62,429 bases of DNA from NCBI GenBank assembly GCA_019894975.1, contig JAGXNO010000020.1, positions 1-62,429 on the forward strand, read 5' to 3'. This document shows, one piece after another, positions 44,886 to 53,900 of this stretch; position 1 is the stretch's first letter, and the number at the start of each line of letters is the position of its first letter. Origin of the DNA: Promethearchaeota archaeon (GTDB lineage Archaea; Asgardarchaeota; Lokiarchaeia; Sigyniarchaeales; SOKP01). The notes beneath the pieces are model-generated. The model did not search any database. It saw only the letters and a list, made by a program, of their open reading frames with translations, and was not told where the DNA came from. Both the position numbers and the translations under genes were made by a program.

Positions 44886-47204
44886 ATGGTTGATTTCGAA
44901 GAGTTTTTTCGTTTTTTAAAATCTCAAAATTACTATCAAAACCAAATTTACCATGTTGAGCATATTCCTAGCCACGAAGCTCAATTTGGTAATTTAGAGT
45001 ACCCATTACGAAAACGTCTTCAACGATGGTTAGAAGAAAATAATTTGAAATTATGGGGTCATCAAGCAGAAGCAATCAATCTAATAAATAACAAAAATAA
45101 CACAGTAATTGTTACTTCTACTGCTTCTGGAAAATCTCTTTGTTATAATCTACCAATATTGCAATCTATTTTAGAAGAACCAAAAACGACTGCAATGTAT
45201 ATCTTTCCCACAAAAGCTCTGGCCCGAGATCAATTTACGGTGTTATCTAGACTTTTAGCGGCAACGAATATTAAACAAAACAGAATTGGAGTCTATGATG
45301 GGGATGTTGAGCCTAATGATAAAAGATTCATTTTAAATAATGCTAATATAGTAATAACGAATCCTTACGGTCTTCATTTTTATTTGCCATGGTTCAAACA
45401 AAAATGGAGGAGAATTTGTCAAAATCTTAAATATATTGTTTTAGATGAGATTCATACTTATAGAGGAATTTATGGTTCAAACTTTGCTTTTTTGCTTAGA
45501 AGATTAAAGCGAATGTTAGAAACTTACAATATTAAACCCCAATGGATCTTATCCAGCGCAACTATCTATAATCCCAAAAAATTTTGTGAAAGGCTAGTAG
45601 GAGAAAAGTTTAGTGTTGTAGATAGAGATGATTCTCCATCAGGAGCTAAAAAAGTAATACTATGGGATTTACCTTTCGACAAAGTTTCAAAGAAATATCG
45701 TTCACCACATCAAGAAACAAAAAACCTTTTTACCACTCATCTAAAATTTAAGGAAGGAATCCAAACGTTAACTTTCACTTTATCTAGAAAAATGGCAGAA
45801 TTGCAAACAATTTGGGTAAGAGAAGAGCTTCCTCTTTTAAAAAATAAAATCTATAGTTATCGTGCTGGAATTAGTAAATCTAAAAGAAGAGAAATAGAAC
45901 AAAATTTTAAAAATAAAAAAATTTTAGGAATAAGCTCCACTAATGCGCTTGAATTAGGTATAGATATCGGTTCATTAGATGCTACAATAAGTTCTGGGTT
46001 TCCAGGAACAATCTCTAGTTTTAAACAGCAGATTGGACGCTCTGGGAGAGGAACTGATATCTCTATTTCAACACTGATTCCAATGCCCGATCCACTAGAT
46101 TTGTTTTATATCCATAATCCACATCAATTATTTGGGCCAATCCAAGAAGAAATCCTCATAACTCTTAATAACAAATATATTATAAAAAACCATTTATGCT
46201 GTGGGGCAAAAGAAATACCTATAAAAATCGATGACTACGAGAAATTTGGAGTTCAAGAGAAAGAATTATTTGTAGAATGTGTAGAAGAATTAGTATCAGA
46301 AAAATTGCTTATGAAAAGGGGAGAACGGTATTTCTGGAATAGAGATTTCTTTCCAAATGAAAAATTTGGCTTAAATGATTTATCAACGAGGAATTATAAG
46401 GTTATATTAAAATCAGGTTCCAATGAGGAACTCTTAACAGTTGAGGATGAAAGCTTTGTTTTTAGAGACTTACATCCTGGTGCGGTTTACCTTTACGAAG
46501 CTGAATCTTATATAGTAGAAGAGCTCGATCTCAAGGAAAGAATGGTATTTCTTTCTAAATCAAATGTAGATTTTTATACTCAATCTCTAAAACATACAGA
46601 TATAACTCCTCTCAATACAATTTATCAAGGTAAAGGTGGAACCAATGACTCAATAGACACCTATTTTGGGAATGTAAAAGTAGAACATGAATATTATTCC
46701 TATAAAGTTATTGACACTTTATCTCAGGAAATACGATCAAGGCATCCATTGGAGGATATTCCAATCATCTCATTTGAATCAATGGCTCTATGGTTTACAA
46801 TTCCATTTGAATTTCAAAAAGAATTGGAGCTGTCTGGTTTCGACCTTGGAGGTACTATCCATGCTATAGAACATGCGATGATTGCGATTTCACCCGCTTT
46901 AGCTCAAATCTCTCGATGGGATTTAGGAGGATTATCAATTGATTTTGATCCTGTTAAGCAACAACCAATAATCTACATCTATGATGCTTATAGAGGAGGT
47001 ATTGGGATATCAGAAACGTTATTTTTTAATCTAAATGAACTAATGAAAACAGCATATAGATTAATTAAATCTTGTAATTGTACTACTCAAAATGGATGCC
47101 CTGCTTGTATTATGTCCCCAAAATGTGGAAATTCAAATGACCCCTTAGATAAAGCAGGAGCTTTATTTTTGTTAGGTAAGATAATTGAAGGGATTCAAGA
47201 ATAA
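44886..47204 (+). CDS. DEAH-box helicase, MrfA/YprA family with DUF1998 domain
   Basis: About 772 residues from the ATG at 44886 (an upstream TTG at 44853 is possible). RecA1 has TSTASGKSL (Walker A), the DEIH Walker B and SSAT; RecA2 has SSTNALELGIDIGSLDA and QQIGRSGRG. The C-terminal DUF1998 region ends in a Cys cluster (SCNCTTQNGCPACIMSPKCG), a zinc site required by bacterial MrfA. Members unwind DNA and take part in repair of crosslinks and similar damage. It is a single gene. Confidence 0.92.
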   Translation: MVDFEEFFRFLKSQNYYQNQIYHVEHIPSHEAQFGNLEYPLRKRLQRWLEENNLKLWGHQAEAINLINNKNNTVIVTSTASGKSLCYNLPILQSILEEPKTTAMYIFPTKALARDQFTVLSRLLAATNIKQNRIGVYDGDVEPNDKRFILNNANIVITNPYGLHFYLPWFKQKWRRICQNLKYIVLDEIHTYRGIYGSNFAFLLRRLKRMLETYNIKPQWILSSATIYNPKKFCERLVGEKFSVVDRDDSPSGAKKVILWDLPFDKVSKKYRSPHQETKNLFTTHLKFKEGIQTLTFTLSRKMAELQTIWVREELPLLKNKIYSYRAGISKSKRREIEQNFKNKKILGISSTNALELGIDIGSLDATISSGFPGTISSFKQQIGRSGRGTDISISTLIPMPDPLDLFYIHNPHQLFGPIQEEILITLNNKYIIKNHLCCGAKEIPIKIDDYEKFGVQEKELFVECVEELVSEKLLMKRGERYFWNRDFFPNEKFGLNDLSTRNYKVILKSGSNEELLTVEDESFVFRDLHPGAVYLYEAESYIVEELDLKERMVFLSKSNVDFYTQSLKHTDITPLNTIYQGKGGTNDSIDTYFGNVKVEHEYYSYKVIDTLSQEIRSRHPLEDIPIISFESMALWFTIPFEFQKELELSGFDLGGTIHAIEHAMIAISPALAQISRWDLGGLSIDFDPVKQQPIIYIYDAYRGGIGISETLFFNLNELMKTAYRLIKSCNCTTQNGCPACIMSPKCGNSNDPLDKAGALFLLGKIIEGIQE

Positions 47205-47378
47205 ATGAAATGTTCCAGTGAAAATTCTCAAGCTCTATTTTTCACAGAAATTATTTTAGAATCTAATGTTAAATTTTTAAGGATTAAAAATAATATTATA
47301 TTTAACATTAGCATAACCCTATTCTATTTGGTAGAGTGCTAATTAAAATTTAAAATCTTTTTAAATCAGGTATTTGGG

Positions 47379-47903
47379 TTGTCAACAACAGATTATACAT
47401 TTAAAATTGTTATTTTCGGAGACTCACAAACAGGAAAAACTACTCTCACTCATAGATATTTAACGAATCTTTTTCAGGAAGGAATTCAGATGACGCTTGG
47501 TGTGGACTTTAAACTTAAGACAATTGAAATGGATAACAAAAAGATAAAGCATCAAATTTGGGACTTTGCTGGTGAAGAAAGGTTTAGATTTCTTTTTCCT
47601 TCTTATATCCGGGGAGCTAATGGTGCCATTTTTATGTTTGATATTACAAATTATGGTTCACTTGCTCACGTAGATGATTGGTTTGAAATTGTTGAAAAAG
47701 AGATTGACCATGATCTACCTTTGATTTTCGTTGGAGGTAAAACTGATTTGATGCACCTTAAGGAAGTTTCAACAAGGAAGGCTATGGAAATAGCAACTTC
47801 AAAGAATGCTGACGGCTTTATCGAGTGTAGCTCGAAAACCGGGGAAAATGTTCACAAAATTTTCGATCTGCTAACAAGACTCATCCTCAAAAAAGGGGAA
47901 TAA
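47379..47903 (+). CDS. Rab-like small GTPase
   Basis: Protein of 174 residues from a TTG start. It shows all motifs in the normal order: G1 GDSQTGKTT, G2 Thr in MTLGVDF, G3 DFAGEE (Glu replacing the usual Gln61), G4 GGKTD instead of N-K-x-D, and G5 SSKTG. The Glu at position 61 would reduce intrinsic hydrolysis. There is no C-terminal Cys for prenylation, so membrane attachment if any is by another means. It belongs to the expanded Asgard Rab/Arf-like group. Confidence 0.92.
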   Translation: MSTTDYTFKIVIFGDSQTGKTTLTHRYLTNLFQEGIQMTLGVDFKLKTIEMDNKKIKHQIWDFAGEERFRFLFPSYIRGANGAIFMFDITNYGSLAHVDDWFEIVEKEIDHDLPLIFVGGKTDLMHLKEVSTRKAMEIATSKNADGFIECSSKTGENVHKIFDLLTRLILKKGE

Positions 47904-47983
47904 GCCCCAAATCTTCTTTTTTCTAGAATAAACAAGGATTTACTGATTATATGCATTTTTTGTTCCTCAAGATTAAATAAGGA

Positions 47984-49825
47984 TTAAATGTTTACGTTTA
48001 AGGATCTAAGTTTTTTCTCATTCGGAATTCCAGTAATTGGATCCCATTCGCGATAGTTATAGAATAATTTTCTTAGCTTTTCGAAGTTAGGACTCCTTCC
48101 TGCAGAACCGCCATCTGGAAAAGGTTTTAATAAAATTTGTGGTAATTTATCATCTTTGGGGGATAGACCCATCTTTATATTAAATAACCTTTTCATATTT
48201 AATATCCGTTCTCCATACGATTTAACCTCATTAATTCCAAATTTAATTCCAGTTGCATGCTGGATTAAAGCAGCGACTTGAGATGGCAATGGATTACAAA
48301 AGGAACACATTATGATTGAACTATAAAGAGCCCGATAATCCATCATTATTGAACATGCTTTTGCCATATCTTTATTATCTGAATAGACATCGAGAGTAAC
48401 GGTAGGAGCGTTAATCTCTTCAAATGGTATTCCCATTAAAACATAATACATATCGCATAAATTATGTGAAGGACCTTTGTGAGCACCTCCGATCCCGTAA
48501 GCAATAGCCATACCGTAATTTGATCTTAGATCATGGTAAGTAACTTCTAATCCGTTCACTGTTGCAATTTCATCGTGAGAAATTTCGAATTTAGTTGCAA
48601 GAGCATCAGATCCTTCGGCTAAAACATCTCCGATCCCTCTTCGATAGATTATCCTTTCCAATAATTCTTCTGCTATTTTGATATTTCCCCATTCTGGTTT
48701 TATATCATCAATTTCTTCAGGAGTTATATTTCCTAAATGGAAATGATGCGTTAAACAAGCAATAACTCCTCCAGAGCTAATGGTATCAATCCCATAGTCA
48801 AAACATTTCTTGTTAATATGCACAATTGATTCTAAGTCATCATTCAAAAGTAGGCTTCCATAACTTACAATTGTTTCATATTCAGGTCCTTCGGTCTCAT
48901 CTGTTTTATATTCTCCCTCATTAATTGCTACCCGTCGTCCACACCCTATCACGCAAGAATGACAATATCTATTATTTACTAAAATTTTCTGAGCCATAGT
49001 AATTCCTGAAATCTGTGAGGCTCTATTCCATTTGGATTGACTAAAATACTTGATGTCTAACTCTCCCTTAACATTAAACATATCTAACCCACTCGATGTA
49101 CCAAATAATTTTAGAGTTTTAGTACTAATCGCCGATTTTACATTATCTCTAGCAACATTTATTGCAATCCTTAATTTATCTTCATCAGAAACTTCTACTT
49201 TTGTGTTGCTTCCTTTCACAATAATTCCTTTTAATTTTTTTGCTCCTAATATTGTACCCATTCCGGTTCTACCGGCAGCTCTTTCCTCAGAAACTATATT
49301 AGCATATTTAACAAGATTTTCACCAGCTTGACCGATGCAAGCAACTCTTGCTTTCTTATTCCCAAAAATTTCTTTTAGTTTCTTAGTAGTGTAATATGTC
49401 CCTTTTCCCCATAAGAGTCCTGCATCTTTAATAGTTACAACTTCATCCTTAATTTCTAGATAAACGGGAATATTTGATCTTCCTGAAATTATTATACCAT
49501 CATATCCTGCTTTTTTTATCTCTGCACCAAACCAACTTCCACAGTTAGATTCACCCCATATTCCTGTGTAAGGAGATTTTGAACATACAACCCATCTACC
49601 TGTATTCGGAGCAAAAGTACCCATTAATGGGCCTGTCATTATCATTAGTATATTTTCGGGAGAGAGAGGATCTGTATCCTTATCAATTTTATCGTATAAA
49701 TAACGACATGCATAACCAGCGCCTCCTAAAAATAGTTTTGCTATATTTTCGATTAGTGGTTCAACAGAAATTTGTTTAGTTGTTAGGTTTATTTTTAATA
49801 TTTGGCCTCTGAAAGCACTAGGGAT
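47984..49825 (-). CDS. aor: Tungsten-type aldehyde ferredoxin oxidoreductase; non-ATG start or N-terminal frameshift
   Basis: The first in-frame ATG (49645) gives 553 residues and misses the family's N-terminal 60. These are encoded upstream in the same frame (FRGQILKINLTTKQ, FLGGAGYACRYLYDK, DPLSPENIL), bringing the protein to 613 residues, normal for AOR. The frame begins after TGA with no ATG, GTG or TTG; the ATC at 49825 has GGTGA six bases upstream. Alternatively, an ATG at 49838 starts six codons and reaches CCC-TAG, from which a +1 shift enters this frame. Cofactor and cluster features include AGRTGMG, the CHSC-x3-C cluster motif (RYCHSCVIGCG), the DETEGPEYET acid and the later Cys in CSFCNPLPS. 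It oxidises aldehydes to acids with ferredoxin. Confidence 0.88.
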   Translation of the reverse strand: MPSAFRGQILKINLTTKQISVEPLIENIAKLFLGGAGYACRYLYDKIDKDTDPLSPENILMIMTGPLMGTFAPNTGRWVVCSKSPYTGIWGESNCGSWFGAEIKKAGYDGIIISGRSNIPVYLEIKDEVVTIKDAGLLWGKGTYYTTKKLKEIFGNKKARVACIGQAGENLVKYANIVSEERAAGRTGMGTILGAKKLKGIIVKGSNTKVEVSDEDKLRIAINVARDNVKSAISTKTLKLFGTSSGLDMFNVKGELDIKYFSQSKWNRASQISGITMAQKILVNNRYCHSCVIGCGRRVAINEGEYKTDETEGPEYETIVSYGSLLLNDDLESIVHINKKCFDYGIDTISSGGVIACLTHHFHLGNITPEEIDDIKPEWGNIKIAEELLERIIYRRGIGDVLAEGSDALATKFEISHDEIATVNGLEVTYHDLRSNYGMAIAYGIGGAHKGPSHNLCDMYYVLMGIPFEEINAPTVTLDVYSDNKDMAKACSIMMDYRALYSSIIMCSFCNPLPSQVAALIQHATGIKFGINEVKSYGERILNMKRLFNIKMGLSPKDDKLPQILLKPFPDGGSAGRSPNFEKLRKLFYNYREWDPITGIPNEKKLRSLNVNI

Positions 49826-49982
49826 TTTTAATCACCATTAATTTTTCATTTTTTATTTCTATTATATGCCTATGTTTTATTTAAAATAATATCTCTTCAT
49901 TTTTATCAATTCAAATAAAACCTACTAGAAATTATGATTCATTAAAGCAATTTTTTTAAAAGAAAGGTATTTCCTAGTACTT

Positions 49983-50489
49983 ATGAATGATAAATCAGTT
50001 TTAAAGTGGAATGATCTCGTATCTCCTACCATGACCCCGGAGGAATACTTAAAAGAATATGGAGATAAAATAGAGTCTAACTACAAAACCTATGAACCTA
50101 ATGAAGATGTAATAAAAAAAATTAAAGAAATTTTGAAGAATAAAAATGAAAAATTAAAGATTGTGTCTTTAGGGGCTGATTGGTGCCCAGATTGTAACAG
50201 GAATGTACCAAGAATGATAAAAATAATAGAGTTCATGGAATCCAACGATGTAGATTTGAAAATACTCTATGGGATCATGGTAGATGCATTACACAAGAAA
50301 AACGAAGCTATATGGCATAAAAAACGTTCACCACCTGAAGCTATTGACCCTAAATTTAATTTAAAGAAGATTCCCACATTTTACTTCTTCAAAGCTGATG
50401 ATGAGCTTATCGGTACTATCGTAGAGAATCCAAAATGGGAATCTACTCTTGAGGAAGATCTCCTTGAAATCTTAAAAAATAAACTATAA
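49983..50489 (+). CDS. Thioredoxin-like protein with WCPDC active site
   Basis: Protein of 168 residues. The redox motif is LGADWCPDCNRN, and the cis-Pro lies in LKKIPTFYFFKADDELIGT. An N-terminal extension of about 50 residues precedes the thioredoxin fold. There is no signal peptide, so it acts inside the cell, as a disulfide reductase or low-specificity redox partner. Confidence 0.9.
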   Translation: MNDKSVLKWNDLVSPTMTPEEYLKEYGDKIESNYKTYEPNEDVIKKIKEILKNKNEKLKIVSLGADWCPDCNRNVPRMIKIIEFMESNDVDLKILYGIMVDALHKKNEAIWHKKRSPPEAIDPKFNLKKIPTFYFFKADDELIGTIVENPKWESTLEEDLLEILKNKL

Positions 50490-50632
50490 TGACGTTCTGA
50501 GAAAAACTTCCAAATTATCTTTTTTTAAATCAATAATTAAGATTTTAAAATATCCAATTTTATATTAGTTCTAATAACTATCTCTTCATTTTTAGAGATT
50601 ACTAAATATACTACTAAATCTCGAGGTAAAAC

Positions 50633-51373
50633 ATGGGAGTAAAAACTGCTCTGTACGGTTTTAAGAGTTTAATGTATCGAAGTGGTTGGCTTTACAATGC
50701 TGTAACAAGGAGACTTTATGATCAAGATAGAAAGTTCTTAACTATTGCAAAACTTATTGGTAATGGACCACAGAAAGTTTTGGACCTTCCGTGTGGCACT
50801 GGTTATCTAATGCGCTTTTTACATCCCTTGATCGAATATGAAGGAGTTGATCTAAATCAACGATTTCTAAAACGTATTAGAAAAAAAGAATTAAAAAAAA
50901 GGAATATAAAACTTGAAAAAATTAGCCTGATACAGAAAGACATTTTTGATTTCCAAGACTATAACGGAGAGAAATTAGACGTCATAGTAATATCTGATAT
51001 TTTACATCATATTTATCCAAAACATAAAGATTTGATAAATATCGCGAAAAATTACACTCAAAAAATAATTATTTGTGAACCCTTTGCTGTAAAACCAAAG
51101 GATATCAATCCACGAGATAAATTATTCAAAGTAATTGTATTTTTTGGTAAATTTTTGCCAATCTCGCTCCATAGAATCATTGATTTTCTTTTTCTAGATA
51201 ATGATGGAATTAATCCCTACCATAAAAGAAGCAAATGGTGTTTTGATTTCAAGGGTATTCAAGAACTTTACAATGCTATGGGTTTTAATCAAGGTTATCG
51301 TTTATTAGACGAATACATTGGTATTTGGGAATCAACAAGTCCACCTTTTGACCAAAAATCTACAAACAATTAA
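50633..51373 (+). CDS. Class I SAM-dependent methyltransferase
   Basis: Protein of 246 residues. Motif I is VLDLPCGTGYLMR, motif II YEGVDLNQ, and the post-II region has LDVIVISDILHHIYP. It resembles small-molecule methyltransferases. The substrate is unknown. It is 45 bases before the permuted GTPase gene on the same strand and may be cotranscribed. Confidence 0.87.
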   Translation: MGVKTALYGFKSLMYRSGWLYNAVTRRLYDQDRKFLTIAKLIGNGPQKVLDLPCGTGYLMRFLHPLIEYEGVDLNQRFLKRIRKKELKKRNIKLEKISLIQKDIFDFQDYNGEKLDVIVISDILHHIYPKHKDLINIAKNYTQKIIICEPFAVKPKDINPRDKLFKVIVFFGKFLPISLHRIIDFLFLDNDGINPYHKRSKWCFDFKGIQELYNAMGFNQGYRLLDEYIGIWESTSPPFDQKSTNN

Positions 51374-51417
51374 TATAAAAACCTTGAATTAATTTATATT
51401 ATTATTATTAGAAGTTT

Positions 51418-52089
51418 TTGAGGGATCTTTTGAAATTAACTCTAAGTTTATGGGACATAGCAGGTCAAGAACGGTTTGAGTTCTTTAAGACTGATTTTTT
51501 CAGAGGAGTCGCTGCCGTTGGTTTAGTTTTCGATTTGTCCCGACCTGATACTTTTGATTCAATCAATGAATATTTTGATGATATACGTGATCGTTCTGGA
51601 AATATTCCAATTATTTTAGTAGGAAATAAAAGTGATCTAATAAAAGATATTGGTGAAACCATTCCTCGGGAAAAAATAATACAAATGATAAATCAATACA
51701 ATCTTTTTGAATATATTGAAACATCAGTATTAGAAAACAATAACGTTGAGAACTTGTTTTATCGTTTATCGCTAACGGCATTATTAGACCTCAAACCACG
51801 TTTAGGAGAAATCATTGATTCTGATCACTTTCGGTTTAAAATTTTACTTGTAGGTGCGGCGGCTGTAGGAAAATCCTCTTTAATTGATTTTTTTATTAAA
51901 AAAGAATTTAAGGAATCATATAAATTAACAGTAGGATTAGATTTTTTAGTTACCGATCTTGAAATAAGAGATGAGGATGTCCCTAAAGAAGTACTTGGTC
52001 TAATTAAAGATTCCGTGAGATTTTATAAGAAGAATATTAAAAAAATCCGTAAATTGGAAGATCAGATTCCAGAAATGAATAAATCCTGA
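51418..52089 (+). CDS. Circularly permuted Rab/Ras-like GTPase (motif order G3-G4-G5-G1-G2)
   Basis: Protein of 223 residues from the TTG at 51418; a second TTG at 51430 has GAGGG five bases upstream and is the better start. Motifs in order (numbering from 51418): G3 DIAGQE 13-18, G4 NKSD 70-73, G5 ETS 101-103, then linker 123-137, G1 GAAAVGKSS 146-154, G2 Thr171 in LTVGLDF, and beta2 to about 183. Each element of a Ras fold is present once. The old termini are joined and the new ends lie in the beta2-beta3 turn. A charged helix (187-223) ends the protein. An in-frame TAA at 51376 and lack of G1 sequence upstream exclude a missed N terminus. A methyltransferase gene precedes it. Confidence 0.88.
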   Translation: MRDLLKLTLSLWDIAGQERFEFFKTDFFRGVAAVGLVFDLSRPDTFDSINEYFDDIRDRSGNIPIILVGNKSDLIKDIGETIPREKIIQMINQYNLFEYIETSVLENNNVENLFYRLSLTALLDLKPRLGEIIDSDHFRFKILLVGAAAVGKSSLIDFFIKKEFKESYKLTVGLDFLVTDLEIRDEDVPKEVLGLIKDSVRFYKKNIKKIRKLEDQIPEMNKS

Positions 52090-52254
52090 AAACTAGAAGG
52101 ATAAAAAAATGTATTACCAAGGTTATTCACTTCATTTATAAAAATATTTATAGAGTGAAGTTAATTTTTAGTAATTTAGGTAATTTAAAATTTTAAAGAA
52201 AAAAGAATTAAATTAGGTTATCATTACATAAATTAAAAAAATATGGTGTGAAAT

Positions 52255-52464
52255 ATGAGTCTAGATGATCTCGAAAACGAAGTTGATGACATATTGCAAA
52301 AAATAGAGGAACTTGAAGAAAAATGCGATACACTTGAAATTTGCGAAAAAGATGATGGGTGTGAGAATTGCGAATCATACAAGAAGATAGAAGAACTTTC
52401 AGCTAAAGTCGCAGAAATAGAAGATAAAATTGAGAAATTAATGGAAGAAGAAGAAGAAGATTAG
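52255..52464 (+). CDS. Small acidic coiled-coil protein with Cys motif
   Basis: Protein of 69 residues, mostly a coiled coil of Glu/Lys/Leu. A central segment has C-x6-C-x6-C-x2-C (CDTLEICEKDDGCENC), possibly a zinc hook-like or metal-binding turn, and the C terminus is a run of Glu. The ATG has a GGTGTGAAAT sequence upstream. Function unknown. Confidence 0.65.
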   Translation: MSLDDLENEVDDILQKIEELEEKCDTLEICEKDDGCENCESYKKIEELSAKVAEIEDKIEKLMEEEEED

Positions 52465-52550
52465 GTTAAGTTAAATATAGAAAATTAATGCATCATTTCT
52501 TTTTTTATTTATTACTTTGATTTTATAAAAAAATAGAATATTTATAATTT

Positions 52551-53852
52551 TTATAAAGCCCGAAACATTTTTCGTAAGGATCTGCTCATAATGAGCTGCT
52601 GCACTTGTTTTGTGCCACCTACCACTTCCAATATACGCGATACACCAATGTAATCATACATTAAAGTATTGTCGCATACACCTGCTCCACCCATCAAATT
52701 TGCAGTTTCAAAGCACACTTCCTTTGCTAAAGAAGCACAGTTATATTTGTACTGACTTGCCGAAGATACCATTGATTGCGAGATATGATCTGGTATTTGG
52801 CCTTTGTATTTTTCATTTTTTTCATCATAGATTTCTGCAAACTTTAAGACTCCATGAGTCATTCCAGTTGTTTTAGCCCATAAATCTGCTAATGAAAATC
52901 CGACTCCTTGAAAAAGTAATATCTCCTTTTCAAATTGTCGTCTCATGTTAGCATAAATAACTGCATGAGCTAATGCACCCCAACAAGCACTAATGCACCT
53001 TACTGCGATTGCTATTCTTTCAGGAATTAACCCCTCAAATAGGTGTTCTCTTCCTTTCCCGACACCTCCCAATACATATTCTTTGGGAACTCTTAAATTC
53101 TCAAGATATTCTTTTCCTATAAAAAGTTTGGGTGTCCATGGTATATTAACCCGTTCTATCGTCCATCCTGGCCATGAAGTATTAATTAGGAATTGAGCCA
53201 TGACATTACCATTGCTTTCCTCCGCTGTAGCATAGGAAACCGCCCATTTCGACTTAGGAGCATTTGTATTAAAAATCTTGGTTCCATTAAGAAGAAAAGA
53301 ACCATCTTCCTGCTCTTCACATGTAGTTTGTTGATGTACCGCATCAGAACCTCTTTCTGGTTCTGTAATTAGTAAACATCCTACTTCTTGGCCTGTAACA
53401 AGCTCTTTTAATGCTTCCAACCTTACAGGTACATTCTCATGATGGGCATAGATAGGATTAATACATATAACCGTTGCTCCAGTGCTCATTGCAAATTGAG
53501 GATCGAAGTTATCCAAAGCAAGAATTCGCATAAATTCTATCGCAATTCCATAATCTTCATAATTTAAATCAATGCACTCATACGGTGTTTGACGGGTTAT
53601 ATATCCTTCCTTTCCAAAATCAGGAACCCAGTCATAAATATCTTCATCTGGTCCATGTGTTATTTTGTTCTTAGATTCATAATTTAAACAAAATGTTTGA
53701 GCTTTTTCTAGGAAGTTGAATTGTTGGTCAGATAAAATTACTCTTAGATTATCTTTTACAAAATTATATCTGTTTTCAAGACTTAACTTTTCTAAAATTT
53801 CGTCATTAATAACTTGAGTTTCAAATCGCTTGTTTTCATTCATTTCAATCAA
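52551..53852 (-). CDS. Acyl-CoA dehydrogenase
   Basis: Protein of 433 residues. It has the ACAD segments CLLITEPERGSDAVHQQTT, a FAD-contacting region KIFNTNAPKSKWAVSYATAE, the helical C terminus with MGGAGVCDNTLMYDYIGVSR-like sequence and a final short helix. It oxidises an acyl-CoA to the enoyl-CoA. It is nearly collinear with the paralogue at 56503-57786 (matching N termini VINDEILEKLSLxNRYNF), with the penicillin-acylase gene between them. Confidence 0.92.
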   Translation of the reverse strand: MIEMNENKRFETQVINDEILEKLSLENRYNFVKDNLRVILSDQQFNFLEKAQTFCLNYESKNKITHGPDEDIYDWVPDFGKEGYITRQTPYECIDLNYEDYGIAIEFMRILALDNFDPQFAMSTGATVICINPIYAHHENVPVRLEALKELVTGQEVGCLLITEPERGSDAVHQQTTCEEQEDGSFLLNGTKIFNTNAPKSKWAVSYATAEESNGNVMAQFLINTSWPGWTIERVNIPWTPKLFIGKEYLENLRVPKEYVLGGVGKGREHLFEGLIPERIAIAVRCISACWGALAHAVIYANMRRQFEKEILLFQGVGFSLADLWAKTTGMTHGVLKFAEIYDEKNEKYKGQIPDHISQSMVSSASQYKYNCASLAKEVCFETANLMGGAGVCDNTLMYDYIGVSRILEVVGGTKQVQQLIMSRSLRKMFRAL

Positions 53853-53900
53853 TTTTTCAGATTTTTAAATTTTTATATTTCAATTAAAAATTACTTATTT

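Noticed and set aside
51418..52089. Two tandem GTPases in one chain
   Set aside because: Each G motif occurs only once; a tandem pair would show repeated motifs. Permutation or a complementary fusion explains it better.
52993..53196. Plus-strand frame within the acyl-CoA dehydrogenase
   Set aside because: Antisense to a full-length conserved enzyme; no independent evidence.
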